48,745 nucleotides of DNA from Collinsella sp. (GTDB lineage Bacteria; Actinomycetota; Coriobacteriia; Coriobacteriales; Coriobacteriaceae): NCBI GenBank assembly GCA_019425045.1, contig JAHYYI010000004.1:1-48745 (forward strand). The letters are read 5' to 3'. Below, piece after piece: positions 32,665 through 42,274 of the stretch. The position numbers and the translations under genes are program-made. Numbering within the stretch: position 1 is the stretch's first letter; each line of letters opens with the position of its first letter. The notes below the pieces were generated by a model that saw only the letters and a program-made list of their open reading frames with translations, had not been told where the DNA came from and ran no database searches.

Positions 32665-32776
32665 GACGTCCTTTCGTATCAGTTTGCCTCTGCGAGCTCC
32701 ATAGATTATATAAACGCCCGCTGGCGCGCTGACCCTTTGATACCATGAAACGACAGGTATTTCCTAAGGAGCACAT

Positions 32777-33880
32777 TTGTCTACTAACGTCTCTGGCAGC
32801 CCTGTTCTGTCGCTGCTTATTCCCATTTACAATGTTCAGCGCTACCTGCGCGAGTGTCTCGATTCCGCCCTGGCACAGACGCTCAAGGATATTGAGATCA
32901 TCTGCATTAACGACGGGTCGACCGACAACTCGCCGGCGATTATTCGCGAGTATATGGAGCACGATAGGCGCGTCAAGATGATCGACAAGGCCAACAGCGG
33001 CTACGGCGACTCGATGAACCACGGTCTGGAGATGGCGCGCGGCAAGTACGTGGGCATCTTGGAGTCCGATGACTTTATGGCGTCCGACGCACTCGAAAAG
33101 CTTGTCTCGGCCGCCGATAGCAATAATGCCGACTTCGCGAAGGCGAACTTTGATTTCTACTGGTCTAAGCCCGAGGAGCGCCGTTCGCTGCACGAGATGT
33201 TTAAAGCCAAGGACTGTGGCAAGCCGGTGCACCCGAGCGATACGACGCAGTTCTTTAAGCAAAAGCCGTCGATTTGGTCGGCCGTGTACCGTCGCGATTT
33301 TCTTGAGCGCAACGGCATTAAGTTCCTGCCGACTCCGGGGGCATCCTTTCAGGACACGTCATTCGCCTTTAAGGTGATCGCGTGCGCCGATAAGGCTGTT
33401 TACCTTCATGATGCCGTGTTGTCTTATCGCCAGGACAACGAGAATTCCTCGGTCAATTCTTCGGCTAAAGTCTTTTGCGTCAATACCGAGTATGCCGAGA
33501 TTGAGCGTTGGATTCGAGAGGATTATGCCCGTGACCACGCAAGTGATGACGTCGCGCGCATGCTCAAGTTCAATCAGCTCATTAAGTACGATTCGTACAT
33601 GTGGAACTACGTGCGTCTAGCGCCTAAGTTCTATAAGGAGTTCCTGGTTCAGATGGCCAAGGAGTTCCAAGCGGCCTTGGACGCGGGGGAGTTTTCGCTT
33701 GACGATCTCAAGCCGTGGAAGCGCGCAAATCTCGCTGCCATCCTCAAAGATCCTGAGGGCTGGGTTGACGAGCATCCGAGTTTTGCGACGGATGGTGCCT
33801 TGGGGCGTGCTAAGTATTACGCCTCGGTTGGAGGCCCAGGCGTGGTCGCCGCCTTCCTCATCGAATCGCTGAGGGGGTAG
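32777..33880 (+). CDS. Family 2 glycosyltransferase, tandem paralogue 1
   Basis: 367 aa, TTG start with AAGGAG 7 nt upstream. GT-A signatures: LSLLIPIYNVQRYLREC, INDGSTD (44-50), the GYGDSMN motif and ESDD (96-99) as the DxD-type metal site. The C-terminal third is helical and specific to this subgroup. It is closely similar to the gene at 35002, including the stretches ending in LKDIEIICINDGSTD and VKMIDKANSGYGDSMN. First gene of a rightward operon of five glycosyltransferases. Confidence 0.88.
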   Translation: MSTNVSGSPVLSLLIPIYNVQRYLRECLDSALAQTLKDIEIICINDGSTDNSPAIIREYMEHDRRVKMIDKANSGYGDSMNHGLEMARGKYVGILESDDFMASDALEKLVSAADSNNADFAKANFDFYWSKPEERRSLHEMFKAKDCGKPVHPSDTTQFFKQKPSIWSAVYRRDFLERNGIKFLPTPGASFQDTSFAFKVIACADKAVYLHDAVLSYRQDNENSSVNSSAKVFCVNTEYAEIERWIREDYARDHASDDVARMLKFNQLIKYDSYMWNYVRLAPKFYKEFLVQMAKEFQAALDAGEFSLDDLKPWKRANLAAILKDPEGWVDEHPSFATDGALGRAKYYASVGGPGVVAAFLIESLRG

Positions 33881-33886
33881 GTCGGC

Positions 33887-34927
33887 ATGGGAGAGGCCTC
33901 GTGTCCTAAAGCTACCATTGTCGTCCCCGTTTACAACTCTGCGCGCTCCATTCAGCGATGCGTCGATTCGCTGTTGGCCCAGTCCGAGCGCTCGATTCAG
34001 GTTGTGTGTGTCAACGACGGTTCGACTGATAATTCGTTGAACGTGTTGTGCCAGATCGCGCAGACCGACGATCGCGTACTGGTGATTGATCAGGAAAACG
34101 CGGGCGTCTCGTGTGCTCGAAATGCCGGTATCGATGCCGCCGAGGGCGAGACCGTCTTTTTTGTGGACGCTGACGATTACATCGATGCCCAGACGGTCGA
34201 GCGCGTGCTGCATGCCATGGAGTCTGCAGATGCCGAGGCCGCCGTTTTTGGCGGCGTTTGTGAACCTGCCGATGCTGCCCCCAAACGCGTCCAGCAACTC
34301 ATGAGCCCCAAAGCTGGTGCCTTCGGCGCCCGTGATCCCCAACTGCTGTTCCATTCGAATGCTCAGCCCTATGCCTGCCGTGCGGCTTTTTCGCGCGAGC
34401 TGCTCAATCGCGAAGGCATTCGCTTCGCCCCCGGTTTGGCTTTGGGCGAGGACGTCGTCTTCCAGTTTGCGGCTTATGCGCTTGCCCGCAAGACCGTCGT
34501 CATGCCGGACAAGTTCTACCACTACGTGATGGAGAGCGAATCGGCGACGCACGAGTTCAACAGTGCCGAGGCTCGCGCCAAAAAGCTTGACGCCCACATG
34601 AGGATGCTCGAGGAGGTCCTGGAGGACTGGGCGGCCTACGGTCTTTTGGACCTGTGCCCCGGCGAGCTGATCACCTGGTTCTTGGACCTCATTGTGTTCG
34701 ACCTGGTGCGCTTGGATGCTGATGGCTTCCATCGCGTGGCGGCTCGCGTCAACATGGACCTCACGACGTTTTTGGGAACGGAGTGGGCGGATATGCCTGC
34801 CAAGGGCGCCGTTCGCCGTGTTGCCCACAAGCTCGTTGCGGCGACCACGGGCGTTTCGATGGCAGACGCCACGCTGTTCTATCTTTCGACTCGCGGTCTC
34901 AAAGCCTGCCTGGAGCGCTTTCTCTAG
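33887..34927 (+). CDS. Family 2 glycosyltransferase
   Basis: 346 aa. KATIVVPVYNSARSIQRCVDSLL, VNDGSTD (42-48), NAGVSCARNAGID and DADDYID (94-100) define a GT2 enzyme. It starts 6 nt after the previous stop; the GAGGGGG site overlaps the previous gene end. It is more distant from its two neighbours than they are from each other, so it sits between the two paralogues as a separate subtype. Confidence 0.88.
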   Translation: MGEASCPKATIVVPVYNSARSIQRCVDSLLAQSERSIQVVCVNDGSTDNSLNVLCQIAQTDDRVLVIDQENAGVSCARNAGIDAAEGETVFFVDADDYIDAQTVERVLHAMESADAEAAVFGGVCEPADAAPKRVQQLMSPKAGAFGARDPQLLFHSNAQPYACRAAFSRELLNREGIRFAPGLALGEDVVFQFAAYALARKTVVMPDKFYHYVMESESATHEFNSAEARAKKLDAHMRMLEEVLEDWAAYGLLDLCPGELITWFLDLIVFDLVRLDADGFHRVAARVNMDLTTFLGTEWADMPAKGAVRRVAHKLVAATTGVSMADATLFYLSTRGLKACLERFL

Positions 34928-35001
34928 TTCCAAGCGCTGCCGCCCGCCGCAACTCGGCTGCTAAAATAACCCTGTTACACGCTATTCAACAGGAGGTTCT
35001 C

Positions 35002-36120
35002 TTGCAGAACTCTGATACCCCTAAAGTTTCGCTGCTTGTCCCCATCTGCAATGTCGAACGCTACCTGCGCGAGTGCCTCGATTCCGCCGTGGCTCAGACG
35101 CTCAAGGACATCGAGATCATCTGTATCAACGACGGCTCCACCGATAGCTCGCCGGATATCATCCGCGAGTACATGGAGCGCGACTCTCGTGTAAAGATGA
35201 TCGACAAAGCCAACAGCGGCTACGGCGACTCGATGAACCGCGGCCTGGAGATGGCGCGCGGTGAGTACGTGGGCATCCTTGAGTCTGACGACTTTATGTT
35301 TGAGGATTCGCTCCAAAAGCTGGTCGCCAAGGCCGATACTGAGCATGCCGATGTGGTAAAGGGCGACTTTTACCTGTATTGGTCCACGCCCAGCGAGCGC
35401 CGTGAGCTGTTTGGGATCATCGACGAGCATATGACGGGCGCCGCGTATCGCCCCGTCGATCGCCCGGGCATCTTCTACCGCAAACCTTCCATTTGGTCGG
35501 CTATCTATCGGCGTGAGTTCCTCAACGACAATCAGATCCGTTTCCTTCCCACGCCGGGTGCCTCGTATCAGGATGCGGGCTTTAACTTTAAGGTTTGGGC
35601 TTGCGCCGAGCGTGCCGCGTTTATTGCGGATCCCATTTTGTGCTATCGCCAGGATAACGAGAAGAGCTCCGTTAATTCGCCCAACAAGGTGTTTTGCGTG
35701 TGCGACGAATATGCCGAGATGCAACGTTTTTTGGATCAACGTCCCGAGCTTAATGCTCAGCTTCAGGGTATCTTAATGCGCATGAAGGTCGATACGTACC
35801 GTTGGAATGATGAGCGCCTGGTCGATGAGCTGCGTGAGCAGTTTTGGGAGAAGGCCTCTCCCGAGCTCAAGTCCGATTGGGATGCCGGTCGCTTTGACCT
35901 GTCGCTGTTCGATCCACGTGGCGAGACCGACTTGCGCCTGATGGTCAAGTCGCCCCGCGCCTATATCGATTCGCGCTTTGACTTTAAGAAGCCGGGCAAG
36001 CTCAATACGTTTAAGCATTACTTTAAGATTGGCGGCCTGCCGCTGGTCTGGCGCGTGCTGACGTATCAGCGCACCTACGGCGGCAACCCGCACCCTGATG
36101 ATGTTCCGGCCGCACAGTAG
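35002..36120 (+). CDS. Family 2 glycosyltransferase, tandem paralogue 2
   Basis: 372 aa from a TTG at 35002 with AGGAGG 6 nt upstream; the frame is open further but without a site. INDGSTD (42-48) and ESDD (94-97) are the catalytic motifs. The first 120 residues are nearly identical to the protein at 32777, and PTPGASYQDAGFNFKV and CYRQDNEKSSVNS keep the similarity later on. Probably arose by duplication of a glycosyltransferase gene inside the operon. Confidence 0.88.
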   Translation: MQNSDTPKVSLLVPICNVERYLRECLDSAVAQTLKDIEIICINDGSTDSSPDIIREYMERDSRVKMIDKANSGYGDSMNRGLEMARGEYVGILESDDFMFEDSLQKLVAKADTEHADVVKGDFYLYWSTPSERRELFGIIDEHMTGAAYRPVDRPGIFYRKPSIWSAIYRREFLNDNQIRFLPTPGASYQDAGFNFKVWACAERAAFIADPILCYRQDNEKSSVNSPNKVFCVCDEYAEMQRFLDQRPELNAQLQGILMRMKVDTYRWNDERLVDELREQFWEKASPELKSDWDAGRFDLSLFDPRGETDLRLMVKSPRAYIDSRFDFKKPGKLNTFKHYFKIGGLPLVWRVLTYQRTYGGNPHPDDVPAAQ

Positions 36121-36132
36121 GAGCGAGTGACT

Positions 36133-37200
36133 ATGGCTACCCCCAAGATTTCCGTTGTCGTTCCCATCTATAAAGTGGAGGAGTGCCTGGCCTGGTGCCT
36201 GGACTCCCTGCTTGCGCAGGACATGCCCGATTGGGAAGGCGTGCTGGTCAACGATGGCTCGCCGGACGGCTCGCGCGATATTGCGGCTGCCTATTGCGAA
36301 AAGGACGCACGCTTTACGCTGGTCGATAAGGAGAACGGCGGCCTGTCGAGCGCGCGTAATGCAGGCATCGCCGCGTCCACGGCGCCTATCGTTGCGTTTT
36401 TGGATTCCGACGATCGCTTTACGCCCGATGCATGCCGCGTGATCGTCGACGCCTTTGAGCGCGAGGACTGCGACGTTTTGACCTTTGGCGCGAATCCGTA
36501 CCCGCTCGAGGCGGGGTATCCGTGGCTTAACTATGTGCTGAGCCCACGCGATGTGTCGTTTGAAGGCTATAGCTCTGGCCTGCTGTTTAAGGAAGCGTCT
36601 CGCCCCTTTGCATGGCGCACCGCCTGCAAACGTGAGTTTTTGTTGGGCAACGGGATCGTGTTCGACGAAACCGTTAAGTATGGCGAGGACCAGGTCTTCG
36701 ATTTTGCCGTGTACGGTCGATCGCGCAAGAGCGCGCTTATTTCGAACAAGCTGTATGACTACCGCGTGGCGCGCAAGGGCTCACTTATGGACACCATGCG
36801 CTATGACGACGAGACGCGTCTGCTGGAGCACGTGAAGATTTACTCCGCGGTGCTGGCTGACTGGCAGCGCGACGGTCTCGATGCTCAGCATGCCGATGAC
36901 CTGGCGTACTTCCTCTGCGACCTGGTGCTGTACGATGCGCTCAGGTTGCTGGGTTCGGACTGCGGCAAGGTGTTTGCTGCCGTTGCCACGGCACTTGCCG
37001 GTTCTGCCGTGGGCAGCGATGATGCGCTCGCACAATGCGCTCCTTCTGTTGCTGCTATGGTGCGTGTGGCGCTTACCAGCAAGGCCCCCAATGCCCGTGG
37101 GTGCAAGAAGCTCATGTTCGATTACGACGTCTTGAGGTTTGGGCGCCTGGGTGCCTGCAAACGCATGGCAGCGAACGCCCTGGGAAAGCGAGAAGTATAG
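36133..37200 (+). CDS. Family 2 glycosyltransferase
   Basis: 355 aa. KISVVVPIYKVEECLAWCLDSLL, VNDGSPDGS, NGGLSSARNAGI and DSDDRF (91-96). The ATG at 36133 was chosen; a GTG at 36127 is in frame, and AGGAG serves either. Its stop (TAG) directly touches the ATG of the next gene, which indicates tight coupling. Confidence 0.86.
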   Translation: MATPKISVVVPIYKVEECLAWCLDSLLAQDMPDWEGVLVNDGSPDGSRDIAAAYCEKDARFTLVDKENGGLSSARNAGIAASTAPIVAFLDSDDRFTPDACRVIVDAFEREDCDVLTFGANPYPLEAGYPWLNYVLSPRDVSFEGYSSGLLFKEASRPFAWRTACKREFLLGNGIVFDETVKYGEDQVFDFAVYGRSRKSALISNKLYDYRVARKGSLMDTMRYDDETRLLEHVKIYSAVLADWQRDGLDAQHADDLAYFLCDLVLYDALRLLGSDCGKVFAAVATALAGSAVGSDDALAQCAPSVAAMVRVALTSKAPNARGCKKLMFDYDVLRFGRLGACKRMAANALGKREV

Positions 37201-39687
37201 ATGAGTATCAAGCGTTTGGCACTTTGCCGCAGTCAGGGCCGTCTGTTTGTGTTGCTTCGTTTTGCCGGTCAGGATGTCGCCGCGCTTATTGAGTGGGAGG
37301 GTTCTCAAGCGTTTGCCCATGCGACGACGAGCGGTTCTTGCGTGCCGTCGCTGGTGCTCCCGGTCGATCATGGCCGCGTGCTGGCGCTTTGCCCTTCCGT
37401 TTCCGATTACGGGCGCGAGCTCGCCGTCTTGGTGCTTCCGTTTTTGGATGGCTCGTCGATGGATGTCGTTTTTGCATCCGGTGGCCAAAGGTTGGGCTCC
37501 ATTCGCCTCGATAGCCGCGTGGCCAAGCTGGAATCCAAGATTAACTACAAAGCAAAGTCTGCGCTGTGTGCGCTTATCCGCGATGCGCAGCGTGGCGAAC
37601 ACTGCGGCCGCTACGAGATCGATGCCATTCGCTATTTGCCGGCAGACGCCGGCGCGGTGTGGCGCTATGAGGTTACGTGGGTGGGGGACTCCAAGTGCAC
37701 CCCTGAGCTCCAGATTTTCGATGCGCATATGAATGCCATCGATGTCACCGTGCATGTGTTTGAATCGCAGATCGATGTGCCGCAGCAGAACGGATGCCGC
37801 GTCAATAAAACGTATTTGAGCGTTGAGATGCCCCAGGATATACGTGATTTTGTCGCGATTGCGGCTGATCCCACGGGCCTAATCCAGAGCGGTTTTTGCG
37901 CCATGGATGGTCGCCTGTACAACGGCATGGTCGACGACAGCTGGAACCGCATGAAGGACGCGCGTGCAGACGACGCAGCTTATCGACGTTGGTTTGAACA
38001 GCATCGCGCAAAGCCGGCCGATTTGGCGTGCCAGCGTGTCGCTTCGGCGGCCTTTGCCTATAGACCGCTCGTGAGCATTGTGGTGCCGTGCTACAAGACT
38101 GATCGGGTCTACCTGCGCGAGCTGCTGGAATCGGTGCTAGCCCAGAGCTATGACAACTGGGAACTGCTGCTCATGGACGCCTCACCCGAATGGGATGCGG
38201 TGGCCAATCTTGCGGCGGATGCCAATGACGAGCGCATCCGTCGCATCGGTCTTCCCGGCAACGGCGGCATTGTGGTCAACACCAACGCTGGTATTGAGCA
38301 TGCGACGGGCGACTACATCGCGTTCTTGGACCATGACGACATTCTGGAACCGGACGCGTTATTCCACTATGTTGCCGTGCTGAACAAGGCTGCCGAGGAC
38401 GAGCGTCCCCAGGTCCTGTTCTGCGATGAGGACATGTTCCAGAAAACGGGGGAGTGGGGCCAGCCGGTCTTTAAGACCAAGCTCAACGTCGACCTGCTCT
38501 ATAGCCATAACTGCGTGACGCATTTCCTGATGGTGGAGAAGACGCTCATCGATTACATTGGCACGTCCCCAGAAGACGTTGCGGGTGCCCAGGACTACGA
38601 CCTGACGCTCCGCTGCCTTGCAGCCGGCGCGCGGTTTGAGCACGTTGCGCATGTGCTGTATCACTGGCGCGTGCATCCGGGATCGACCGCCGATGGCTCT
38701 GCCGATAGCAAGCCGTATGCTATCGAAGCCGGGCGCCTTGCGCTTCAGTGTCACTTTGACGCGCTGGGCATTTGCGGAACGGTCGAGGAGACCGAGACGC
38801 CGTTTGTCTACCGCATGCGTTATGCGCTGCCGGAGCCTGCGCCGCTGGTGAGCATTGTGATTCCGACCAAGGATCACATTGAGACGCTCGACGCCTGTGT
38901 GATGTCGATCGCCCAGAAGGCAACGTATACCAACTACGAGATCGTTTTGGTGGAGAACAACAGCGAAGCCCCGGAGACGTTTGCGTATTACGAAACCCTG
39001 CCAGAACGTGTGGCTGCAGCATCCGAAGGCAAGGGCATCGCGCGCGTTATGTACTGGCCGGGCGAGTTCAATTACTCCAAAATCATTAACTTTGGTGTGG
39101 AGCACGCCAAGGGCGACTACCTGCTGCTGCTCAACAACGATACCGAGGTCATAAGCCCGGACTTCATCGAAGAGATGATGGGGTATCTGCAGCGTCCCGA
39201 TGCAGGCGTGGTGGGCGCCAAACTCTACTTTGCCGATCATCTGGTGCAACATGCCGGCATTTTAGTTGGCGTGCGTGGCGCACTTGCCCATGCCAACCAG
39301 GACTTCTCGGCAAAGCGCGAGGGCTATCTTGCCCGCGCTGTGCGCCCGGGCAACTTTAGTGCCGTGACGGGCGCCTGCCAGATGGTACGCCGTGACGTAT
39401 TTGAGCAGGTCGGAGGCTATAATGAGAAATTCGCCGTCGGCTTTAACGATGCGGACTTTTGCCTGCGCGTGTGGGAGGCGGGCTACCGTACCATCTTTAC
39501 GCCCTATGCAGAGCTGTACCACTACGAGTTCACCTCGCGCGGCAGGGAAGAGGCCAACGAGGAAAAACTGCGCCGCTGGAAGCGCGAGCAGGCGCTGTTC
39601 ATGCAGCGCTGGCCTGAGTTCTTTCTCGATGGCGACCCGTGGCTCGGGCCAAATCTATCCTCCGACAGTGAGTACTTCTCGCTTTAG
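37201..39687 (+). CDS. Large two-domain family 2 glycosyltransferase (rhamnan/polysaccharide type)
   Basis: 828 aa. Residues 1-285 are a beta-rich non-catalytic region. First GT-A domain about 287-500: LVSIVVPCYKTDRVYL, DHDD (377-380). Second about 547-790: LVSIVIPTKDHIETL, NNDTEV (645-650), then VTGACQMVRRDVFEQVGGYNE and FNDADFCLRVWEAGYR. Tandem GT2 enzymes of this layout build rhamnose-glucose or similar wall polysaccharides. Its last ~60 codons (from about 39501) are repeated at 42275 and in part at 46815, with matching DNA beyond the stop. Last intact gene of the operon; no terminator is visible right after it. Confidence 0.9.
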   Translation: MSIKRLALCRSQGRLFVLLRFAGQDVAALIEWEGSQAFAHATTSGSCVPSLVLPVDHGRVLALCPSVSDYGRELAVLVLPFLDGSSMDVVFASGGQRLGSIRLDSRVAKLESKINYKAKSALCALIRDAQRGEHCGRYEIDAIRYLPADAGAVWRYEVTWVGDSKCTPELQIFDAHMNAIDVTVHVFESQIDVPQQNGCRVNKTYLSVEMPQDIRDFVAIAADPTGLIQSGFCAMDGRLYNGMVDDSWNRMKDARADDAAYRRWFEQHRAKPADLACQRVASAAFAYRPLVSIVVPCYKTDRVYLRELLESVLAQSYDNWELLLMDASPEWDAVANLAADANDERIRRIGLPGNGGIVVNTNAGIEHATGDYIAFLDHDDILEPDALFHYVAVLNKAAEDERPQVLFCDEDMFQKTGEWGQPVFKTKLNVDLLYSHNCVTHFLMVEKTLIDYIGTSPEDVAGAQDYDLTLRCLAAGARFEHVAHVLYHWRVHPGSTADGSADSKPYAIEAGRLALQCHFDALGICGTVEETETPFVYRMRYALPEPAPLVSIVIPTKDHIETLDACVMSIAQKATYTNYEIVLVENNSEAPETFAYYETLPERVAAASEGKGIARVMYWPGEFNYSKIINFGVEHAKGDYLLLLNNDTEVISPDFIEEMMGYLQRPDAGVVGAKLYFADHLVQHAGILVGVRGALAHANQDFSAKREGYLARAVRPGNFSAVTGACQMVRRDVFEQVGGYNEKFAVGFNDADFCLRVWEAGYRTIFTPYAELYHYEFTSRGREEANEEKLRRWKREQALFMQRWPEFFLDGDPWLGPNLSSDSEYFSL

Positions 39688-39747
39688 TGCGAGGTGATGT
39701 GAAAATCCAGCATAGGGTGCTCAGGAGCTGTGAGAGCGTTGGGTTTT
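39501..39747 (+). repeat. Glycosyltransferase 3'-end repeat, copy 1 (parent)
   Basis: The segment from GCCCTATGC (39501) through the stop (39687) and about 60 nt beyond (ending near AGAGCGTTGGG) is the reference copy of a repeat found again at 42275-42520 and 46815-46925. Similarity continues past the stop (ATCC-GC-A, CTCA-GAGC, GAG-GCG), so the unit is a DNA block, not just a protein domain. Confidence 0.8.
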
Positions 39748-39858
39748 TGCTATATCTCTGGTGTTTGATTCGTGGAGCCTACGCTTAGCTTTTCTTATGC
39801 GTGTTGATGCGATTATTGGGATTTCAAACGCAGTCCGCTTGTCTAAGGGTGAAACAGC

Positions 39859-40734
39859 ATGAGATTATCGAGAACGATCGTATTTGCGTCATCCATCATT
39901 GCTGCTATCTCGTTTATTTTCTATATTTGCCCTCTAAACGCGGTCATTTTGACGGATGAACAGATGAACGAGGTTTTGGTAGCGGTTTTAGGTGCAGGAA
40001 TATCATCTTTGTTTGTTGGGGTAATTGAATACAGCGACCGATGTCGGGAACTTGAAGATCGTTTTTTATTTGGCATTCAGCCGTTATTGTCTGAGCTGGG
40101 CGGAATGGATGAATGCTACATTGAGCATCTATCTCGATGCGAAGATACCTTGGGACTTCTTTTGGCTTATTACGAGGAAGAAGAGTCATACGTCTCCCAA
40201 TTGCTTTGCATATCGGATGATAGGCATGAACAAAGGGATTCTTTAGTTCAGGCAATTGAACATTGCGAAAGGGATGAATGCGAGCGCTACTACTCAGATG
40301 AAGATTCTCATACGCGACGATATCTGCTTCATTTGGAGAATAGACTTCGAAAGTCAGTAGGATCCTATCTTCGATTGGAGGCTATATTTCCCTCCGAAGA
40401 CGAAGTCTACATTCTGAAATCAAAGCTTGCATACTTTCCTGGGACATGTAAGTTCAAACAAATATCTGCCATTGCTAGAAAAATTGATGCAATTCGCAAT
40501 GATTATCAAGATATTGTCGGAAAATGTCATCATTTTAACAGCCGAGACTGTGGCTACTACGACTTGCTTAGCGCTATTAAAAAGTGTGAAAAGGAACAGA
40601 CACGATACGACCGAGAAGGAATGGCGCGCTTAGATCGCGATGCATATGAACTCTACGTACTGGTTTACGAGTTTGCTAGTAGGTGTCATTCTCCCTATGC
40701 GGAAAAGTATGAAGAGGAGCCTTGGTTGGTGTAA
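39859..40734 (+). CDS. Unknown membrane-anchored protein, possible defence component
   Basis: 291 aa that I do not recognise. Two N-terminal membrane helices (about 8-27 and 38-58, around IVFASSIIAAISFIFYICPL and VLVAVLGAGISSLFVGVIEY) are followed by a 230-residue cytoplasmic part rich in Glu, Asp, Arg and Tyr, mostly helical, with ten or so cysteines. AAGGGTGA precedes the ATG. The gene is clearly more AT-rich than the glycosyltransferases and is the first gene after the parent repeat, 282 bp before the Abi gene on the same strand. Layout (membrane sensor next to a HEPN-type effector) is compatible with phage defence; that is inference only. Confidence 0.65.
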   Translation: MRLSRTIVFASSIIAAISFIFYICPLNAVILTDEQMNEVLVAVLGAGISSLFVGVIEYSDRCRELEDRFLFGIQPLLSELGGMDECYIEHLSRCEDTLGLLLAYYEEEESYVSQLLCISDDRHEQRDSLVQAIEHCERDECERYYSDEDSHTRRYLLHLENRLRKSVGSYLRLEAIFPSEDEVYILKSKLAYFPGTCKFKQISAIARKIDAIRNDYQDIVGKCHHFNSRDCGYYDLLSAIKKCEKEQTRYDREGMARLDRDAYELYVLVYEFASRCHSPYAEKYEEEPWLV

Positions 40735-41015
40735 GTGCGATAATAATACTTCTTTCTTGGGAGATTTTTCTGGACCGTGTGCTGGATAGTGGCTCAGGTC
40801 GGGTCAATTTACGATGTTACTCAGCTCAAAATGAGATAGCGAGAGGATGCTCCCTCTAATTCTGTGGAAGCTAATGCAAATGTTGTCACGAGCTCAAGGC
40901 GAGATGGGCGGCGGCGTGCCATGATGTATTTGCATGAGCGTCCGGCTGTTTAATAGGTATTTACAGTTAGGATAAAATTAGATCTGTTATTTCATCAAAT
41001 ACGCTGGAGAGCGCA

Positions 41016-42029
41016 ATGAATAGTCCTATTCGTCAACAAGATATGTGCGATCAAAAGCCTTGGCTTACTCCTTGGGAACAAGTCTCCCATCTTAAGAGCA
41101 AGGGTGTCCGTTTCCGCTATATGAGCGAGGCAGAGGCGGTCGAGTATCTGACGAAGAACAACAATTACTTTCGCTTGCGCTCGTACCGCACCGGATTTTC
41201 AAAGGTTTCTGATGGAAAACGCAAGGGTGAATATGTCAACTTAGATTTCAAGATGCTTGTTGACCTTTCGATTATTGATATGTTGCTTCGAAACGAGATG
41301 ATTTCGCTTACTCTTGATATTGAGCACTTCTGCAAAGTTGACTTGCTGGGCAGGATAGAGCAGCATGCCGAGGACGGTTACGAAATCGTTCAAGACTATT
41401 TAAGCGAGCAGGATACATTTGATAGCAAGGGGAATGTGACCAACTGGGTCAAAAAAGAGATTTCACGTTGTGAGTCGAGTGCCTATTCTGCAGGCATTCT
41501 TGCAAAATACAGTGGTTTTAATGTGCCTGTCTGGGCCTTTCTGGAAGTTATTACCTTTGGCGCCTTTAATTCATTCATTTTGTTTTGCGCCAAACGGTTT
41601 GACGATGATGAGCTTCGCGATAGGTTTTATTTGCTTCGCGCGGCAAAAGATCTCCGCAACGCGTGTGCTCACAATAGTTGTATTCTTAATGGTCTTGCTT
41701 CGGGTGAGAATGCCCGAAGGGCAAATAACGGTGTTATGAAGGCATTGAGCAAAATAGATGGGGTTGGCTCTTATCAGCGTAAGGCAAGGATGAGCAATGA
41801 GAGAATACGCCAGATTGTCACAACGCTATATCTGCACAAAGAGGTGTCGTCTAAAGGCGTTATTAAGCACAAAGCACAATCGCTTTCCAAGTTTATTTCT
41901 AGGGCAAATCGCAACATCAACTACTATAAAGGTGCGGAGGTCATAACTTCCTCCTTCTCGTTTTTGTCGAAAGTGATCGGCGCATGGTATTTGTGTGACG
42001 CTGAAGATATGCCTTCTTGCGATTCCTAG
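41016..42029 (+). CDS. Abi_2 (AbiD/AbiF-like) abortive-infection protein
   Basis: 337 aa. The N-terminal block (PWLTPWEQVSHLKSKGVRF, then EAVEYLTKNNNYFRLRSYR) and the helical centre VDLSIIDMLLRNEMISLTLDIEH are typical of the Abi_2 family. RNACAH (Arg214-x4-His219) matches the R-x4-6-H motif of HEPN ribonucleases, so an RNA-cleaving suicide effector is likely. Members stop phage growth in lactococci. GGAGAG precedes the ATG at 41016. No separate antitoxin gene is seen. AT-rich relative to the core genome, and framed by glycosyltransferase 3'-end repeats, so it is probably acquired. Confidence 0.85.
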   Translation: MNSPIRQQDMCDQKPWLTPWEQVSHLKSKGVRFRYMSEAEAVEYLTKNNNYFRLRSYRTGFSKVSDGKRKGEYVNLDFKMLVDLSIIDMLLRNEMISLTLDIEHFCKVDLLGRIEQHAEDGYEIVQDYLSEQDTFDSKGNVTNWVKKEISRCESSAYSAGILAKYSGFNVPVWAFLEVITFGAFNSFILFCAKRFDDDELRDRFYLLRAAKDLRNACAHNSCILNGLASGENARRANNGVMKALSKIDGVGSYQRKARMSNERIRQIVTTLYLHKEVSSKGVIKHKAQSLSKFISRANRNINYYKGAEVITSSFSFLSKVIGAWYLCDAEDMPSCDS

Positions 42030-42056
42030 GCATCTGGTGCAAAATATTTCCACTTC

Positions 42057-42077
42057 GAAAAACGGTTCGGCCGTTTT
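42057..42077 (+). terminator. Weak terminator of the Abi gene
   Basis: 7-bp stem AAAACGG/CCGTTTT (42058-42064 with 42070-42076) with a 5-nt loop, 28 nt past the Abi stop; the right arm supplies the T stretch. Confidence 0.5.
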
Positions 42078-42274
42078 GCAAGGGGGCTTCTCTTTATGGG
42101 ACGCCCTCTATTTTTTTATGCCGCGCCAATCGGAAGATATTACGTTTTCGGCTACTGCATTTTTTCAATCCCCAACGGTTGTAGATCAATACCTACCGCT
42201 CGCGCTTGTTGCTTAACAAATGGCGAGGTTGGTGGACTAAGTTAGTGACAGTGTTTTGTTGGAGGAGGGCAAAT

